The notes under the pieces: model-generated | Databases searched by the model: none | The model's input: only the letters and a program-made list of their open reading frames with translations | Told to the model about the DNA's origin: nothing | Assembly (NCBI RefSeq): GCF_050589705.1 | Contig: NZ_JBNGOT010000009.1 | Location: 124,001 to 188,000 of the forward strand | Length of the DNA stretch: 64,000 bases | From: Sunxiuqinia rutila | GTDB lineage: Bacteria > Bacteroidota > Bacteroidia > Bacteroidales > Prolixibacteraceae | Reading direction: 5' to 3' | In this document: positions 53,883-62,249 of the stretch, in pieces | Layout: every line of letters begins with the position of its first letter | Position numbering within the stretch: position 1 is the first letter of the stretch | Position numbers and translations under genes: made by a program

Positions 53883-54785
53883 CTATTTCACCAGCGGCCA
53901 GATCTCCGTTGGAAAATCAGACTCCACGATATCGGGGTTTGCCTTAAGCGACTCAAGATACGCTTGTTTACGCTCCTCCTCCGTTTTCAATTTATCATGG
54001 GTAGGCGAATACGAAACCATGCAACGAATTCCCTGAGCTCTTAGTTTGGCTACAATTTTCTCATTGGACTCATCAATGGTTCGGCCTACATAAGCAATCA
54101 TATTGTCAGCCGGAACTCCCGAGATCATTAAATCTTCAAACTCCTTGGCATTTCTGGCGAAGGCTGAAAACATAATCGTAGGAAAACGATCATAATAATA
54201 CCGGGCCTGCGCACCTGTATGCACGGTTAGCATCACATGATTTTCTGCCTGATGCTTTTTAATCAGCGCTGCAATCATCTCCAAGGGAACATCTTTTTTA
54301 TCCAGGTTGATGACAGTCTTCCCTCTGCTCCACTCAATTACCTCCTCCAGGGTAGGGATCCGGCACGAAGTCACGTTACCTTCACTATCTTTCAAGCGAA
54401 CGTCCTGCAATTCCTCCCAGGTATAATCTGCCAAACGTCCTGTTGCATTGGTTGTGCGATCCAGTGTTACATCATGCATCAATACGATCACACTATCCTT
54501 GGTTAAGCGAGGATCAATCTCAAAAAATGCAGGCATCTGCTCCAATACATTTTGAAAACCTTCGATGCTGTTTTCAGGAAAGCCTTTCTCCCGTCCACCA
54601 CGATGCCCACTTACAATGATGGAGCCATCCTCTTTGTACCGGAAGAAATCCTGAATCTCTTTCGTGGATTTAAACTCAATATAGTTGCTTTTGGCCTGCT
54701 GGGCCGACATGGAACATCCTGATAATAACAAGAATGCTACTGAAGCAAGCTTAAAAAGAAAAGTTTTACTGGTTATTATTTTCAT
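53883..54785 (-). CDS. Glycerophosphodiester phosphodiesterase-family lipoprotein
   Basis: 300 residues, lipobox Cys24 (LLSGC). GDPD TIM barrel: VSGHRGGREKGFPENSIEGF (catalytic His and Glu-Asn), FFEIDPRLTKDSVIVLMHD (Glu, Asp, second His), LDRTTNATGRL, and VINLDKKD with the metal-site Asp. The His/Arg and His pair used for catalysis are intact. It cleaves glycerophosphodiesters to glycerol-3-phosphate in the periplasm. Products would feed the GlpT-like antiporter and GlpD of the same operon. It follows glpD by 53 bases. Confidence 0.9.
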   Translation of the reverse strand: MKIITSKTFLFKLASVAFLLLSGCSMSAQQAKSNYIEFKSTKEIQDFFRYKEDGSIIVSGHRGGREKGFPENSIEGFQNVLEQMPAFFEIDPRLTKDSVIVLMHDVTLDRTTNATGRLADYTWEELQDVRLKDSEGNVTSCRIPTLEEVIEWSRGKTVINLDKKDVPLEMIAALIKKHQAENHVMLTVHTGAQARYYYDRFPTIMFSAFARNAKEFEDLMISGVPADNMIAYVGRTIDESNEKIVAKLRAQGIRCMVSYSPTHDKLKTEEERKQAYLESLKANPDIVESDFPTEIWPLVK

Positions 54786-54837
54786 ATACCGTTATGTTTA
54801 GTTTTGATTTATTTTTACAAACTTCCAATTTAACAAA

Positions 54838-56430
54838 TTAAATCAGATAACATTTAGCTAGTCGGTTAAAGGTCGTCACCTGCTCGTTCACCCATTCATT
54901 ACTTTTGCCCAGTTCCGAAGCCAAAATTGCAGCCACGCGCGGAGCCATCTCTATGGCAGCACGTGCATCCAAAAACAAAGCACGCACCCGACGAGCTAAT
55001 ACATCTTCCACAGTTTGAGCCATTTCTTCACGCACAGCCCACAGTACATGAGACACCCTAAACGTGTAGTCCGGATGCAACAGTTCCTTGTTCGTGGCAT
55101 CAGCCTGTTCCAGTAAACGAAGTTTCTCCCGGTCGCTGCCGTAAACGTAATCCCAACCACTCTCCGGCTCCTGAACAGCATAACCATGCAGTTTCATATC
55201 AGCCGTAACACAGCTACGAGCCGGCAAATCGCCAATACCAATGGCCCGGTCAACAACCTCTTCAGCCATTTCCCGGTAGGTCGTCCATTTCCCACCCGTT
55301 ATGGTCAACAATCCTGAATCTGCCTGATAAATTTTATGACTACGTGAAATTTCTTTCGTTTTCTGATCATCCCCATTGGTTGGAGCAGCTAACGGACGCA
55401 GACCGGCAAAAACCGAAAGCACATCGGACCGTGTTGGCTGTTTCGAAAGATACTGACCAGCCTGATCCAAAATAAAATCAACTTCTTCTTCCAATGCACA
55501 CGGTTCAAGCGCAGCCTGATTCAAAGGCGTATCTGTTGTTCCCAAAACGACCTTGTCGTGCCATGGAACTCCAAAAAGCACCCGCCCATCGCGGGTTTTA
55601 GGGATCATCAGGGCAGAATCACCACCTAAAAATTTCCGATCAACAACCAGGTGAACGCCCTGACTTGGCCGTACTTTCTTATTGGATTGGTGGCAGTCCA
55701 TTCCCATCACATCATCAATAAAAACACCAGTGGCATTGACCACCACCCGACTGCGAACTGTGAAGTTACGACCATTCAGCAAGTCCACGGCACGCACTCC
55801 ACAAACCCGACCACTGTTATCTTTCTCCAAGCCATCTACACGCACATAATTCAAACAAGCGCCACCGTAATCAAAAGCTGTTTGCGCCAGTGTTATGGCC
55901 ATTCTCGAATCATCAAACTGCCCATCATGATAAACAACTCCTCCCATCAGTCCTTCCCGCTTTAGACCGGGAATCTCTTTCCCTATGCGCGAACTTGAAA
56001 GCGGCAGTGAACGTCCCAGCCCCAACTTACCGGCCAACAAATCATAGCAGGTCAGACCAATGGTATAAAACGACTGCTCCCACCATTTGTAGTTGCCAAT
56101 AATAAAACGCATGTCCCGAACCAGATGCGGTGCGTTACGACGCATACGCCCCCGCTCCCGCAAGGCATCAATCACCAGCTTAACATCTCCCTGAGCCAGG
56201 TAACGAACTCCTCCGTGAACCAGTTTGGTACTCCTGCTCGACGTGCCTTTCGAAAAATCATCCTGCTCCAACAAAACCACACGATACCCGCGCGATGCTG
56301 CATCAACTGCCACGCCCAAACCGGTGGCTCCCCCACCGATTACCAAAATGTCACACTCATAACTACCGGAACTGATTGCCGCGGCGAGATCTTCTCTTTT
56401 CATAGGTTGCTCTATTTTATCTAAAAACAT
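54838..56430 (-). CDS. glpD: Glycerol-3-phosphate dehydrogenase/oxidase
   Basis: 530 residues. The FAD-binding loop VIGGGATGLGVAVDAASRGYRVVLLE begins near residue 32, followed by KGTSSRSTKLVHGGVRYL, the standard GlpD/GlpO segment. The substrate domain has HDKVVLGTTDTPL and ITGGKWTTYREMAEE, and the C-terminal helical domain (about 400-530) is complete. Start could be ATG 56430 or 56403; the shorter one removes nine residues not seen in relatives. It oxidises glycerol-3-phosphate to DHAP at the membrane and passes electrons to quinone. First gene of the operon, with a divergent GlpR-type regulator. Confidence 0.94.
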   Translation of the reverse strand: MFLDKIEQPMKREDLAAAISSGSYECDILVIGGGATGLGVAVDAASRGYRVVLLEQDDFSKGTSSRSTKLVHGGVRYLAQGDVKLVIDALRERGRMRRNAPHLVRDMRFIIGNYKWWEQSFYTIGLTCYDLLAGKLGLGRSLPLSSSRIGKEIPGLKREGLMGGVVYHDGQFDDSRMAITLAQTAFDYGGACLNYVRVDGLEKDNSGRVCGVRAVDLLNGRNFTVRSRVVVNATGVFIDDVMGMDCHQSNKKVRPSQGVHLVVDRKFLGGDSALMIPKTRDGRVLFGVPWHDKVVLGTTDTPLNQAALEPCALEEEVDFILDQAGQYLSKQPTRSDVLSVFAGLRPLAAPTNGDDQKTKEISRSHKIYQADSGLLTITGGKWTTYREMAEEVVDRAIGIGDLPARSCVTADMKLHGYAVQEPESGWDYVYGSDREKLRLLEQADATNKELLHPDYTFRVSHVLWAVREEMAQTVEDVLARRVRALFLDARAAIEMAPRVAAILASELGKSNEWVNEQVTTFNRLAKCYLI

Positions 56431-56494
56431 TCAAAAGCGAAAAACACCAACCTCAAATGTTTCTTTTCCTTTCCTTTATTAGTTTAACTCGAAA

Positions 56495-56524
56495 CAAACA
56501 TACATAAAAAGAAAATATCAACAA
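56495..56524 (-). promoter_or_regulatory. Promoter of the glpD-led operon
   Basis: The minus strand has a perfect -7 element TATGTTTG (56502-56495) and TTG repeats at about 56519-56524 as -33. Transcription would start near 56488, about 58 bases before the glpD ATG. Confidence 0.6.
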
Positions 56525-56629
56525 CTATTTTCTTTTCATTTTTCGCTAAAAAAGCAAAAACAAACACAAAAAACAACGATAAGAAACAATGCAATACTGC
56601 GCAAAACCTAAAAACACCATTTAAAAGCC

Positions 56630-56637
56630 TATATTTG
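56630..56637 (+). promoter_or_regulatory. Promoter of the DeoR-type regulator gene
   Basis: Perfect -7 element TATATTTG, 24 bases before the ATG at 56662. The AT-rich interval to the divergent promoter (56525-56629) is where the regulator's operator is expected. Confidence 0.55.
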
Positions 56638-56661
56638 CATAAACGATAATACATAAACGCC

Positions 56662-57426
56662 ATGCTAAGTATCGCTGAAAGACACAAGTACATCCTGGAC
56701 ATGCTCAACAAAAACGGCTTCATCAAAGTCTCGGATATTGCCCGTGAACTGGATGTTACACCGGTCACTATACGAAAAGACCTAAAATACCTGGAAGAAA
56801 AAAAACTGCTTTATCGTACTCACGGAAGTGCAAGCCCGGTAAATCCGCACACGGTTGATATCAATCTTCAGGAGAAAGAAAAGATGCGAACTTCCGAGAA
56901 AAAGAAAATTGCCATGGCTGCCTGTAAACTCATCGAGGAGAACGATTCGATTATTATTGCGTCCGGCTCAACGGCCCACACCTTTGCGCAGGAGCTAAAC
57001 CCGCAGGAAAACCTGACTGTAATCAGTGCCTCATTGAAAACCTCCATCCTTCTGAATGAAAAACCAAACATTGAACTAATTCAACTGGGGGGAATTGTGC
57101 GAAAAAACTCTTTTTCTGCCGTAGGCGATTTTGCCGCCAAGCTCTTTGATGACCTGACCTGCTCCAAACTCTTCCTGGGCGTGGACGGCATTGACTTTGA
57201 AAACGGGATTACCAATTCAAACATAGAAGAAGCTATCCTCAATAAAAAAATGATGAAAGCCGCATTACGGACAATCATTCTTACTGATTCTTCTAAATTT
57301 GGGAAAAGAGGCTTTGGCAAAATTTGCAACCTCGACCAAGTTGATGTAATCATTACCGATGCAGGAATCCCTCAGCATACGGCTAGCACCATTGAGGAAA
57401 TGGGTATTGAATTGATTATCGTATAA
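56662..57426 (+). CDS. DeoR/GlpR-family transcriptional regulator
   Basis: 254 residues. The N-terminal winged helix ERHKYILDMLNKNGFIKVSD, then IARELDVTPVTIRKDLKYLE, is the DeoR signature with recognition helix TPVTIRKDL. The effector domain (about 75-250; IASGSTAHTFAQELNP, LGGIVRKNSFSAVG and DGIDFENGITNSNIEEA) belongs to the GlpR/SrlR/AgaR group that binds phosphorylated sugars or polyols. It is divergent from glpD, so it probably represses the nine-gene operon until glycerol-3-phosphate or another polyol phosphate accumulates. Effector not readable from sequence. Confidence 0.92.
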   Translation: MLSIAERHKYILDMLNKNGFIKVSDIARELDVTPVTIRKDLKYLEEKKLLYRTHGSASPVNPHTVDINLQEKEKMRTSEKKKIAMAACKLIEENDSIIIASGSTAHTFAQELNPQENLTVISASLKTSILLNEKPNIELIQLGGIVRKNSFSAVGDFAAKLFDDLTCSKLFLGVDGIDFENGITNSNIEEAILNKKMMKAALRTIILTDSSKFGKRGFGKICNLDQVDVIITDAGIPQHTASTIEEMGIELIIV

Positions 57427-57534
57427 TCGCTATTCAAGCAAGAAGAAACCAAAAGGAAAACAGCATATTGAAAGAACAACGCCAAAGAAGAGCCCCAAGG
57501 TCATTACCGAGCTAATCACCAAAGAGTGTACTCA

Positions 57535-58923
57535 TTACTCTCTTTCCAACTCTTGAATTCGTTGTTCCATCGCGTTTAATTGTCGGGTAAGTTCTTCAAT
57601 TTTATCGAGCAACAGGCGATTCACCTCCACCAGGCTCGCTTCGTTTTCACCAACGGTAAGTGCTTTTTTAAGCTCTTTTACTTCTCTGGCTGACTTCCCC
57701 TCGAAAAGCAAGGTCGAATCAACCAACACATCCTTCGCATGCAGCTTTCTTTCCGCACGCATTGCTTTGTGCGAGTGATCAGCACCAATAAAGACATCGC
57801 CCGTCTTGCCGGCAACAAGTATCGAAATCACTTTCGTTTTTTCGTTTTGCGATGTATTGATTCCGAATAGCAAGTTTTCGTTTTTCGAATCAAAGCCGAC
57901 AAAGCCATGAGCCAAATTTTCCCCTTGGAAACGGATAAAATTCAACTGCTGCTTCGAATCCAACTGCAAAGCCCTGTGTCCCGAGAGAATTACCTGCCCC
58001 GAATCATCGAGCCGAAGCGCCGAGCCTGCCGCGGTATTTTCCAAGGCTACAAACCGCTCATTCTCCGAGTTTCGAATTTGCCCCCGCACTCCTCGATCCG
58101 TTTTAAACACAATCCTGCTGTCATCGCCCAATAGCGAAAGATCGGCCTTTTCAAGCGTCATCTCACCCTCAAAATAAGAGTTTCCCCTCACCTGAAAGCG
58201 CGCATTATCCAAATCATCAATTGCCCCTATCACGGTATTTCCCTTGTCCGAAATCATCAAGGGAAATTGCCACCGACTTCCATCGTAGTAGGAAAAAGAC
58301 AAGGCATGCGGCACATCCTGCTTATGCGAGATCTGCCAAAGTTTAGGCACAGCCTCATCACTCTTTAGTTCCAACGCCGAAAAAGAATAGCCACTTCCTT
58401 TTCCCTGCACTGAAAGAAAGTTACCTTTCACAGCCAGCTTGCCATAAAAGGTACTCAGCTGATTGCTGGTTGCCTCAAAAACTTTGGTTTTCTTCCGGCC
58501 GTCCGAAAAGTCAATTACAAAAGGCTTAAAAACCCCCTTACCCCGTTTTTGCAGGCGAATGCCAAACTGCTTCTCCGAAGCATAATTCTGATTGTACAAA
58601 TCCAAAAAATCAATCCCCAGCGAGTCGGATTCATTCATCAGTGTTAGCGTAGATTCAAAAGGTGTTTTGTCGGGTGAGTTGATCTGAAGAATAGAATAGT
58701 AGCCCCGATCACGCTTCAAATCAAACACCTGCGTTTCCTCTCCTTCAATTTGGAGTTGCGACAAGGAATAACTTCCGGACTGAAAGACAGCCAAACTGTC
58801 CTTTTCCTGCGTTTTCGCTGCCATGCTTCCACCGACATTGGATGCCCCCCCCTCGGCATTGGACTGAGCCATTGCAAAAACACCTAAAAATAGCAGATAA
58901 AAAAGTAAGCCTATTGTCTTCAT
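57535..58923 (-). CDS. Secreted beta-rich protein with C-terminal coiled coil, unknown function
   Basis: 462 residues with a clear Sec signal (cleavage near residue 20). I recognise no enzyme motif. The middle (about 90-400) is rich in short beta-type repeats with ARFQVRGNSYFEGEMTLEKA and KTGDVFIGADHSH, like shaft regions of tail-fibre and adhesin-like proteins, and the last 45 residues form a heptad coiled coil (LLDKIEELTRQLNAMEQRIQ). This resembles Bacteroidota tail-fibre-domain proteins that form trimeric fibres, but no intramolecular chaperone domain is visible. It starts seven bases after the GDPD/LamG gene, so the two are co-expressed; it may be an extracellular partner or anchor of that enzyme. 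Confidence 0.6.
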   Translation of the reverse strand: MKTIGLLFYLLFLGVFAMAQSNAEGGASNVGGSMAAKTQEKDSLAVFQSGSYSLSQLQIEGEETQVFDLKRDRGYYSILQINSPDKTPFESTLTLMNESDSLGIDFLDLYNQNYASEKQFGIRLQKRGKGVFKPFVIDFSDGRKKTKVFEATSNQLSTFYGKLAVKGNFLSVQGKGSGYSFSALELKSDEAVPKLWQISHKQDVPHALSFSYYDGSRWQFPLMISDKGNTVIGAIDDLDNARFQVRGNSYFEGEMTLEKADLSLLGDDSRIVFKTDRGVRGQIRNSENERFVALENTAAGSALRLDDSGQVILSGHRALQLDSKQQLNFIRFQGENLAHGFVGFDSKNENLLFGINTSQNEKTKVISILVAGKTGDVFIGADHSHKAMRAERKLHAKDVLVDSTLLFEGKSAREVKELKKALTVGENEASLVEVNRLLLDKIEELTRQLNAMEQRIQELERE

Positions 58924-58930
58924 TTATGTA

Positions 58931-60988
58931 TCAATTTGATTTCAGAAGAACGCCATTCTCCGAATAGCCCTCCTTGTGTCGAAGCTTATAAAGATAGGTT
59001 CCCACGGGAAGCGCCCCCACATCCAACTGATTTTCACCTTCCACCAAACGCGCTTGAAACAAAACCTGCCCCATAACATTGACAAGTTCAAAATGCGCTT
59101 CACGATCGACAGTCACCTTCAAGGTATGAACAAACGGATTCGGATACACCAGCACTTCGGGCATTTCGTCTAAGTCATCTCTTCCTACAGAAAGCAAGCG
59201 GTGAATGGTCCAGTTGGTTGAAGAACCATCAGCAGCAGTAACCTGAAAACGGAGTTCGCCATCGCGAAAATCAAACACCCCACTTGCAGGAATATCAGTT
59301 GTTGTTCCATAACTAAGCTCTAGATCGTAAGGAATTGCTGATGCTTTAAGGCCAGGCGATTGTTTGATAAAAACTGTTTGCTGCTCCCAATCGATCAGTT
59401 CCAGCGCCAAATCTTCGATCCCAGTGGAAAACACTTTTTTGTTGTTGATAGGAATCCCCATGGGATCAGCACCTCCCAGTAGTGCAATATCAGCCGGTTC
59501 CATGGTATAATTCCGAAGCTGAAGGGCATTAACGTATATTTCAGCTGTTTCCGAATCGTTGTCGGCGAAAAACAGCAAACCATGCTTGCCGTGATAAGCC
59601 ATATTATTAAACAAAGCCCAGCGAGAACTTTCAACCTGCACATCTCCAAGGTGTTTTCCATCCAGGTATATCCGCAACCAACTGCCATCATGCACAAAAG
59701 CTACCCGGTGCCACTCATCAAACGTAAACTCACCATGATACTCGCCATAAGTTCCCATGCTTGCATCGGGTGCGATAAAAAAGTCGGCATCATTCAAATT
59801 ATCAGGACTCGTCTGAATCAAACTAATAAACTCACCACTGTCTTTCCGATCGATATAAATATCCATAAGCACCGTAAAGCTGTAATCGACAGCCCCGGAG
59901 TCTTCCATCATAAAATTATCGTATGCAAACAACCCATTTGCCGGATTATAAGCCGGGATTTTAGCCACCACCGTCTCCTTCCCTCCCACCGGAGCAATCC
60001 CAAACTCACTGGTCAAAGCAAACTCCACAGGCTGCAACAACGTTTCATCACTGGTCAAATTTTTCAAGCGGGAGCCCACTCCCGTATTCTCAAAATTTCT
60101 CTTCTTAAAATCCCAGTTTCCGTTGGTTTCCTGCTTCGGATAGGTTGATGCTGGCTCGAAACCACACACAAAAAGCTGCGCGACATAAGGCCGGTCTGTT
60201 TCTACTCCATCCACACCCAGGTCAGCAAGTTCCTTTATCAGGTGTTCGTTGTTGACCGTGTACGCCCAAACCTGAGCACCGCTGGCATGGGCCTGACTAA
60301 TAAAGGCCGAGGTCCAGTCCAAATCTTCCAGCAAATCATCATCCGACAATTCAAATACCCGGCATCCCAAATCCACACGCTCCTCGAACCAACTTTTATC
60401 ATTGGGATCTTCAGGATCAGCACCAAACCACACCCAAGGCGAATCCGGACAATCCTGATTGAAGCGAATGGCTGATTCGAGCCGGGTTATAGCAGGCATC
60501 ATCCGCTCAGCATCTACACCGGCTTCATCCAATGCACGAGCCAGAAGCCCCGAATTAAAGTCTTTGACATCCAAATAAAGGCAGGCATCATATTGCTGGG
60601 CAACTTGCAAAGCCTCAACCAGCGATAGTACACGCTCGCCTTTAAAAAAGTCTGTTTTCCAGCCTCCTGCATCCAAGTCAGAAAGCTGCACCCACGAGTT
60701 TTCATCAACCACTCCACGTCCACTTGTTGTCCGCCTAATGGTGTAAGGATCGTGATGCAGCACATAAACATCATCGCTGGAAATGGCCACATCAACTTCG
60801 CAGTATTTGATGCCCCGCTTAAAGGCTTCCTCAATAGCCAACAACGTATTTTCAGGATAAAACTCAGAATACCCCCGATGAGCCACTGCTGTAAAATTAC
60901 AGTCCGAAAACTCAACCGGACTCGGCTCTTTTTGAGCAAAACCAAGGCCTGAAAATGAAAAAAGAATTAGGAAGAAAAGCAATCTCAT
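58931..60988 (-). CDS. Type-IX-secreted GDPD plus LamG protein
   Basis: 685 residues. Signal peptide (1-18), then a GDPD barrel (about 32-275: AVAHRGYSEFYPENTLLAIE, YCEVDVAISSDDVYVLHHDP and DVKDFN hold the His, Glu and metal ligands). A LamG/concanavalin-like beta-sandwich follows (about 320-520, ending near MEPADIALLGG). The C-terminus is a type IX secretion sorting domain (about 610-685: VYPNPFVHTLKV, GQVLFQARLV, LPVGTYLYKL). So it is exported to the surface or medium. It hydrolyses glycerophosphodiesters outside the cell, with the LamG part probably binding glycan. This is the second GDPD of the window besides the lipoprotein in the glpD operon. Confidence 0.9.
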   Translation of the reverse strand: MRLLFFLILFSFSGLGFAQKEPSPVEFSDCNFTAVAHRGYSEFYPENTLLAIEEAFKRGIKYCEVDVAISSDDVYVLHHDPYTIRRTTSGRGVVDENSWVQLSDLDAGGWKTDFFKGERVLSLVEALQVAQQYDACLYLDVKDFNSGLLARALDEAGVDAERMMPAITRLESAIRFNQDCPDSPWVWFGADPEDPNDKSWFEERVDLGCRVFELSDDDLLEDLDWTSAFISQAHASGAQVWAYTVNNEHLIKELADLGVDGVETDRPYVAQLFVCGFEPASTYPKQETNGNWDFKKRNFENTGVGSRLKNLTSDETLLQPVEFALTSEFGIAPVGGKETVVAKIPAYNPANGLFAYDNFMMEDSGAVDYSFTVLMDIYIDRKDSGEFISLIQTSPDNLNDADFFIAPDASMGTYGEYHGEFTFDEWHRVAFVHDGSWLRIYLDGKHLGDVQVESSRWALFNNMAYHGKHGLLFFADNDSETAEIYVNALQLRNYTMEPADIALLGGADPMGIPINNKKVFSTGIEDLALELIDWEQQTVFIKQSPGLKASAIPYDLELSYGTTTDIPASGVFDFRDGELRFQVTAADGSSTNWTIHRLLSVGRDDLDEMPEVLVYPNPFVHTLKVTVDREAHFELVNVMGQVLFQARLVEGENQLDVGALPVGTYLYKLRHKEGYSENGVLLKSN

Positions 60989-61066
60989 AATTATTCATTT
61001 AGTCAAAGCAACGGGCCAATCCACCCTTCGCCTTCTCCATTACAGAACAACCAAACAAGTATCCTT

Positions 61067-62245
61067 TCAGGATTCTACCTGATTGTGTTGCTTCAAAACA
61101 TTGCGCATAAACGGCAGGTAAAAGCGGTAAAAAAACTCATTCTCCCCAAAAATTCCTTTCCTTCCTTTGAGTATTGAACCGAAATGATGAACGCCCTTAA
61201 AGCGGCTGGTGGACATAGACACGGGCTCACTGCTAAAATCACCACACAAATAATAAAAGGAGAAATCCTGCTCCTGCTGCATCAGAACCGCGGGAAAACG
61301 ATCAGGAATCCCCGCCTGAGACAATTGCATTTTCCCCTGCTCCGTAAGCTCAAGTTGATAGGCTGATATGGCATGGTTCATCGAATCATCGTACTCCATC
61401 ACATCGAACCAATAAGGAAACTCCTGCAAACGGGGCAACTCCAATTGATTGATGCCATAAGCAAAGGTTTTAATTTGAGGTTTGGCTGTTTCCAAATCAT
61501 CTTGCTCCGATAAAACAACAATGCGGCCATCTTCATGAACAAGAATAATTCCGGCTCCACGGAAGTTCCAGTCTTTTTCGTAATTCTGCTTATAGGAAGC
61601 AATCGCCCAGCCCGGAAGCAACTCACTGTCCCGATCCAGGGAAGCAAAATATTTTCCGGACCATCCTGTCCATTGAATACCTGCTTCTTCCTGAAATTTT
61701 CGCCGATTAACCCTTGAGGTCGGAGCCTGAAGAACATTAAACTCAGCAATAACCGTTTTCCCGGCCTGTTTCATATTCCGAAACAAGGCGACATCATTCG
61801 AACTTAAGCCTCCATACAAGCGACCAACTCCTCCCGTTTCCGGCTGATCCGCATAAACCCCATAAGTGTCGGCAAACATCAACACATCCAGCTCGTGGCT
61901 TAAAGCATCCAGCTCTTCCGCTGTAAACTGATCAAAATCGTTAAACCGGTGCCCGCCATTCGCATCGGGAAACACCCCATAATAATCCGTCGTTTTATCA
62001 TACAGTTCGCCATCAGCTTTTTTGATTTGCTGATTGTGAAGCACCCAATAAAAAGCCTGATGGGCCTGACGTTCTTCAGAATCATCGGTTTTATCAACAT
62101 ACGCCACATTAAGCGAAAAACCGGGAGTCATCTTCCACGCCATCTTCATGATCAAAAGCATGACGATGGGCAGCAAAACAACCACACCAATTAAAGCCAA
62201 AAAAAAGACTCGTTTTTTTATCTGTTTGATAAACGTAAAGGTCAT
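61067..62245 (-). CDS. Membrane-anchored protein of unknown function
   Basis: 392 residues. One N-terminal transmembrane helix (about 13-37; LIGVVVLLPIVMLLIMKMAW) with basic residues before it puts the bulk outside the cytoplasm. The soluble part resembles a class I glutamine-amidotransferase-like or Rossmann domain (ALSHELDVLMFADTYGVY, then VALFRNMKQAGKTVIAEFN), with KDWNFRGAGIILVHEDGRIV further on, but I see no catalytic Cys triad. It starts four bases after the YaiO-like gene ends, so they form one unit with the sulfatase-like gene. It is probably part of a surface-polymer system. Function not assigned. Confidence 0.6.
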   Translation of the reverse strand: MTFTFIKQIKKRVFFLALIGVVVLLPIVMLLIMKMAWKMTPGFSLNVAYVDKTDDSEERQAHQAFYWVLHNQQIKKADGELYDKTTDYYGVFPDANGGHRFNDFDQFTAEELDALSHELDVLMFADTYGVYADQPETGGVGRLYGGLSSNDVALFRNMKQAGKTVIAEFNVLQAPTSRVNRRKFQEEAGIQWTGWSGKYFASLDRDSELLPGWAIASYKQNYEKDWNFRGAGIILVHEDGRIVVLSEQDDLETAKPQIKTFAYGINQLELPRLQEFPYWFDVMEYDDSMNHAISAYQLELTEQGKMQLSQAGIPDRFPAVLMQQEQDFSFYYLCGDFSSEPVSMSTSRFKGVHHFGSILKGRKGIFGENEFFYRFYLPFMRNVLKQHNQVES

Positions 62246-62249
62246 ATTC

